Shown here piece by piece: positions 5,805-8,618 of a stretch of 8,618 nt of DNA (the stretch's first letter is position 1; every line of letters starts with the position of its first letter). A program made the position numbers and the translations under genes. The stretch is taken from contig CAZNWB010000126.1 in NCBI GenBank assembly GCA_964576535.1, forward strand, positions 1-8,618, read 5' to 3'. The stretch comes from 2-02-FULL-66-22 sp964576535. Its GTDB lineage: Bacteria; Methylomirabilota; Methylomirabilia; Methylomirabilales; 2-02-FULL-66-22. The notes below the pieces were generated by a model, which was given only the letters and a program-made list of their open reading frames with translations, was not told where the DNA came from and searched no databases.

Positions 5805-6720
5805 GGCGCTTCGGCACCTCCACGAGACAGCTCTCGGCACGCTCTGGCGGCAGTGGGCCGCCCTCGGGGCGCTGACGGCGGGGGGGAAGCGCGCGCGCGG
5901 CATCGTGGATCCAGAAGCCCTCGTACTCCTGTCCTTGAGTCTGGCGGAAGAGGAGCGCCGGCTGTGGGATCTGCTGGACTGGTGGGCCCGGGTCGGTGCG
6001 ACTCTCATCAGCGTGCAGCGGATCAGGAATCTCGCCGGCAGGTACCCGGACCAAGTGCTCGGGCGGCTCGGCGAGTTCGCCCACCTGGCGCATCATGAGG
6101 GAGGCGACTTCCGGTGGCGTCCGCTCGAACGGCCGATGTCGAAAAGGGCCATTCGCGTCGGGAAGAACCTAGGCAGGCAACCAGAATTGTTAGGCTCGCC
6201 TACGCTGATGCTGCGGTTGCGCCTCGGCCTGGGAGTCGGCATCAAGGCGGACCTCCTGGCATTCCTGCTGGGCATAGGCGGGGCCAGGGTCAGCGTCAGG
6301 ACCATCGCTGAGGCCCTGGCCTACACCCCGCGGGCGGTTCACCGGGCAGTGGACGACATGGCGGGCGCTCGGTTGATCCAGGCCACCGAAGGGACACCCA
6401 CACTCTACCACGTGGATTCCAAGCCTTGGGCCGAGCTGCTCGGCACGTCACGGAGCGCGCCTCCGACTTGGCGCCAGTGGCCACCAGTATTTGCCTTTGT
6501 GGCCGCTCTCGGCGAGTGGGCTGAGGGCCAAGACCTGCTGAAGGCCAGCCCGTACGTCCTCAGTTCGCGGGCCCGCGATTTGATGGAGCGACATCGGGTC
6601 GCCTTCACGCGCAACCAGATCTCGATCCCGTATCCGGATGACTACGCCGGCGAGGCTTACATCCAGGGCTTCGAGAAGACGTTGAGCACGCTCGCATCGT
6701 GGATGGAGGAAAACGCCTAA
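5782..6720 (+). CDS. Winged-helix protein overlapping the nucleotidyltransferase gene
   Basis: 312 residues with a central winged helix-turn-helix. The first helix is at 154-165 (IKADLLAFLLGI), the second at 171-179 (SVRTIAEAL), the recognition helix at 182-199 (TPRAVHRAVDDM...), and the wing at 201-211 (ATEGTPTLYHV). The N-terminal 150 residues are helical and rich in Leu, Trp and Arg; the C-terminal 90 residues are mixed, of unknown fold. No membrane segment. The ATG at 5782 lies inside the upstream gene (23-base overlap), with AGG at 5770-5772. The overlap and shared promoter suggest a fixed pair. By analogy with AbiEi (winged helix) and AbiEii (nucleotidyltransferase), it may be the repressor and antitoxin; gene order is reversed relative to AbiE and I see no direct match to AbiEi. 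The DNA-binding domain is well supported, the antitoxin role is inference. Confidence 0.75.
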   Translation: MPEKTFHKALRHLHETALGTLWRQWAALGALTAGGKRARGIVDPEALVLLSLSLAEEERRLWDLLDWWARVGATLISVQRIRNLAGRYPDQVLGRLGEFAHLAHHEGGDFRWRPLERPMSKRAIRVGKNLGRQPELLGSPTLMLRLRLGLGVGIKADLLAFLLGIGGARVSVRTIAEALAYTPRAVHRAVDDMAGARLIQATEGTPTLYHVDSKPWAELLGTSRSAPPTWRQWPPVFAFVAALGEWAEGQDLLKASPYVLSSRARDLMERHRVAFTRNQISIPYPDDYAGEAYIQGFEKTLSTLASWMEENA

Positions 6721-6763
6721 CCGAGCCACCTCGTTCGCGGTCCGGCCCGCCAGCAGCTCCGCG

Positions 6764-6808
6764 GCGGGGAGTTCAAAGCAACAAGGTGACAAAAGTGGCA
6801 ACGTCCCC
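6764..6808 (+). repeat. 45-bp direct repeat, right copy
   Basis: Ungapped 41/45 match to 5053-5097, same orientation. It begins 43 bases after the stop of the winged-helix gene and ends 10 bases before the AGGAGG site of the RNB gene, so it would lie in that gene's leader. The inner GTTGC/GCAAC stem of the left copy is lost here, while the outer GGGGA/TCCCC ends are kept. No clear sigma70 promoter is seen between 6721 and 6830. Confidence 0.75.
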
Positions 6809-6830
6809 AAGAAATGCGAGGAGGCAGCCA

Positions 6831-8309
6831 ATGCAGCGGAACAGTGGACGGCATCGGCACGACCTCAAGGCCATCGCTCGGCGGGTGATGACCGAGCGCG
6901 GCCTGCTGCCGGACTTTTCCTCGGCCGTGATGGAGGAAGTCGCTCGGACCCAGGCGGCGACCGCCAACGGAGCTTCGGGGGCGCGGGATCTGCGGGGACT
7001 CCTCTGGTGCTCGATCGACAACGATGATTCGCGGGACCTCGATCAGCTCACCGTGGCCGAACCGATGGCCGGCGGGGCGGTACGGATTCTGGTGGCGGTC
7101 GCGGACGTGGACGCAGCAGTCGCGCAGGGCTCGGCGATGGACGGCCACGCGCGGCACAACACCACCTCGGTGTACACGGCCGCCGTGATTTTCCCCATGC
7201 TGCCCGAACGGCTGTCGACCGATCTCACGTCCCTCGGCGAAGGCGAGGACCGGGTGGCGCTGGTGGTGGAGATGGCGGTGAACGACGACGGAGCCCTGGC
7301 CGCATCGGACCTCTATCGCGCCGTGGTGCGCAACCGCGCGAAGCTGGCCTACAACGGGGTCGCCGCGTGGCTCGACGGGACGGGGCCGATCCCGGATCGG
7401 GCGGCGGCCGTGCCGGGCATGGAGGCCCAGCTCCGGCTGCAGGACCAGGTCGCGCAGCGGCTACGGGACGTGCGACACCACCACGGGGCGCTGAGCCTGG
7501 AAACCATCCAGGCGCGGCCGGTGTTCGATGGCGATGTGCTCATTGACCTGGAGGTGGAGCATACCAACCGCGCCCGGGCGCTGATCGAGGATTTCATGAT
7601 CGCGGCGAACGGCGTGACGGCCCGCTACCTGGAGGCCCGGGGCTATCCATCGCTCCGCCGGGTCCTGCGGTCGCCCGCGCGGTGGGAACGGATCGGGGAG
7701 CTGGCCGCAGGGCTGGGGGAGCGGCTGCCGCCGGAGCCCGAGGCCGGCGCGCTCGAGGCGTTCCTGGCGAAGCGCCGCCGCGCCGACCCGCTGCGGTTCC
7801 CCGACCTGTCGCTCGCCGTCGTGAAGCTGATGGGGCGGGGGGAGTACGTGGTGGAGTTTCCCGGTCAGACGGTGCCCGGACACTTCGGGCTGGCCGTGCA
7901 GGCGTACACCCACTCCACGGCGCCCAACCGGCGCTTCCCGGACGTGATCGCGCAGCGGCTGCTGAAGGCGGCGCTGGCGCGCCGGCCGGCCGCGTACGCG
8001 AACGCGGAGCTACAGGAGCTGGCCCAACACTGCACAGAGGCGGAGGACCGCGCGAACAAGGTCGAGCGACAGGTGGGGAAATCGGCCGCGGCGCTCCTGC
8101 TGGAGCCCCGGATCGGGCAGCGGTTCGACGCCATCGTCACGGGCGCCTCGGACAAGGGGACCTGGGTCCGCATCCTGCGGCCACCCGTGGAAGGCAAGCT
8201 GGTGCACGGGGCCGACGGCCCGGACGTGGGCGACCGGGTGCGCGTCGAGCTGATCGGCGCCGACGTAGAGCAGGGCCATATCGATTTCGCGCGGGCCAGC
8301 AGCGGCTAG
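6831..8309 (+). CDS. RNB-domain 3'-5' exoribonuclease, short form (RNase II/R family)
   Basis: 492 residues, much shorter than E. coli RNase II (644) or RNase R (813). The family degrades RNA processively from the 3' end using metal ions bound by a DxxxxxDxDD cluster. Here that cluster is D63...D69-L-D71-Q72, so the fourth Asp is Gln. Other RNB marks are VYT (114-116), FPMLPERLS (121-129), IEDFMIAAN (252-260) and YTHSTAPNRRFPD (359-371). A C-terminal S1-like RNA-binding domain spans about 427-488. The cold-shock domains normally found in front are missing; there is only a basic helical leader of about 50 residues. The ATG at 6831 is set by AGGAGG (6819-6824), six bases away; upstream in-frame starts fall in the repeat or previous gene. 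DLDQ also occurs, as I recall, in actinobacterial-type RNB proteins, so it is probably a subfamily trait rather than decay. Confidence 0.92.
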   Translation: MQRNSGRHRHDLKAIARRVMTERGLLPDFSSAVMEEVARTQAATANGASGARDLRGLLWCSIDNDDSRDLDQLTVAEPMAGGAVRILVAVADVDAAVAQGSAMDGHARHNTTSVYTAAVIFPMLPERLSTDLTSLGEGEDRVALVVEMAVNDDGALAASDLYRAVVRNRAKLAYNGVAAWLDGTGPIPDRAAAVPGMEAQLRLQDQVAQRLRDVRHHHGALSLETIQARPVFDGDVLIDLEVEHTNRARALIEDFMIAANGVTARYLEARGYPSLRRVLRSPARWERIGELAAGLGERLPPEPEAGALEAFLAKRRRADPLRFPDLSLAVVKLMGRGEYVVEFPGQTVPGHFGLAVQAYTHSTAPNRRFPDVIAQRLLKAALARRPAAYANAELQELAQHCTEAEDRANKVERQVGKSAAALLLEPRIGQRFDAIVTGASDKGTWVRILRPPVEGKLVHGADGPDVGDRVRVELIGADVEQGHIDFARASSG

Positions 8310-8324
8310 CCGCCACCCCCGCCC

Positions 8325-8346
8325 CACCCCACCGTTTCGGGGGGTG
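8325..8346 (+). terminator. Hairpin after the RNB gene, possible terminator
   Basis: CACCCC (8325-8330) pairs with GGGGTG (8341-8346), and CCG (8332-8334) with CGG (8338-8340) around TTT, with one bulged A. The stem is strong and begins 16 bases after the stop codon. No T-tract follows, so an intrinsic terminator is uncertain; it may only protect the mRNA end. Confidence 0.35.
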
Positions 8347-8362
8347 CCAGGATGGGCCTTTG

Positions 8363-8391
8363 TGCGGAATGCGGAATGGCGAGTGCGGAAT
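8363..8391 (+). repeat. GCGGAAT short tandem/dispersed repeat
   Basis: GCGGAAT occurs three times: 8364-8370, 8371-8377 and 8385-8391, with a degenerate GGCGAGT unit between. Strings of 'gcggaat' like this are, from memory, dispersed between genes in many environmental genomes. No gene is visible in 8310-8449. Confidence 0.5.
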
Positions 8392-8449
8392 TGGAAATTA
8401 GTGGTTGCCGGGTCGCGGGTTCCCGGCCGAAGGCAAGGAGCGGGTACGG

Positions 8450-8618
8450 GTGGAGAACATCCAGCAAACCGTGAAGCGTGTGTGGGGCTACGACGCGCTC
8501 CTCCCGTTGCAGGCAGAGGCCATCGGGGCAGTGCTGGCGCGGCGGGATTCCATCGTCATCCTGCCGACGGGGGGCGGGAAGTCGCTCTGCTATCAGGCGC
8601 CGGCGGCGGCGATGGGGA
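8450..8618 (+). CDS. RecQ-family ATP-dependent DNA helicase, N-terminus only
   Basis: 56 residues are visible before the window ends. The start of a superfamily 2 RecQ helicase is clear: a motif-0-like WGYDALLPLQAEAI (12-25), then ILPTGGGKSLCYQ (37-49), the Walker A/motif I with the SLCYQ continuation diagnostic of RecQ. RecQ unwinds DNA 3' to 5' in recombination and fork repair. The GTG at 8450 is chosen because AAGGAG (8435-8440) lies nine bases upstream and the protein then has the usual short lead before motif 0. It follows the RNB gene by 140 bases with a hairpin between, so it is probably a separate transcript or a loose pair. DEAH, zinc and HRDC parts are out of view, so the exact subtype cannot be told. 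Confidence 0.9.
   Translation, partial: MENIQQTVKRVWGYDALLPLQAEAIGAVLARRDSIVILPTGGGKSLCYQAPAAAMG

Noticed and set aside
6699..6830. Upstream extension of the RNB gene
   Set aside because: It would overlap the winged-helix gene and translate the 45-bp repeat; the AGGAGG site fixes the start at 6831.

Overview
The window is GC-rich bacterial DNA (roughly two-thirds G+C by eye) with GTG as well as ATG starts, good Shine-Dalgarno sites, tight gene overlaps and several kinds of short dispersed repeat. A run of exactly 100 N marks a scaffold join, so this is probably a draft or metagenome-derived assembly. Nothing here places the organism in a phylum; a free-living environmental bacterium is the most I would say.

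Layout. (1) 19-95: a palindromic element built like a REPIN (two inverted units, each starting GTAG). (2) 174-4001, minus strand: a tightly coupled four-gene run. In transcription order it is a small nucleotidyltransferase-fold protein, a 119-residue helical protein, an ABC ATPase of the LolD/MacB/YbbA type, and a long FtsX-type permease. The last two are broken by the N gap. (3) 4002-4487: a divergent intergenic region with a mosaic of degenerate direct and inverted repeats, a good sigma70-type promoter and a possible leader hairpin. (4) 4488-5003, plus strand: a 171-residue protein I do not recognise. (5) 5053-6808: a two-gene module, a second nucleotidyltransferase-fold protein (DUF6036-like) overlapping a 312-residue winged-helix protein. 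It is preceded by a TTGACA promoter with a long AT-rich palindrome and bracketed by two 45-bp direct repeats (41/45 identical). (6) 6831-8309: a short RNB-family exoribonuclease with a C-terminal S1-like domain. (7) 8450 to the end: the N-terminus of a RecQ-type helicase.

How the genes relate. The ABC pair looks like an ordinary envelope export or extraction system. RNB and RecQ are housekeeping-type RNA and DNA enzymes. Between them sit two unrelated nucleotidyltransferase modules, each overlapping a partner gene, about 1.2 kb apart. This resembles toxin-antitoxin or abortive-infection pairs of the AbiE/MNT type, but neither pair is one I can name. The strongest lead is module (5): AT-rich operator, overlapping genes and flanking repeats make it look like an autoregulated cassette. 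The second lead is the stop/start coupling of the other nucleotidyltransferase pair to the ABC transporter.
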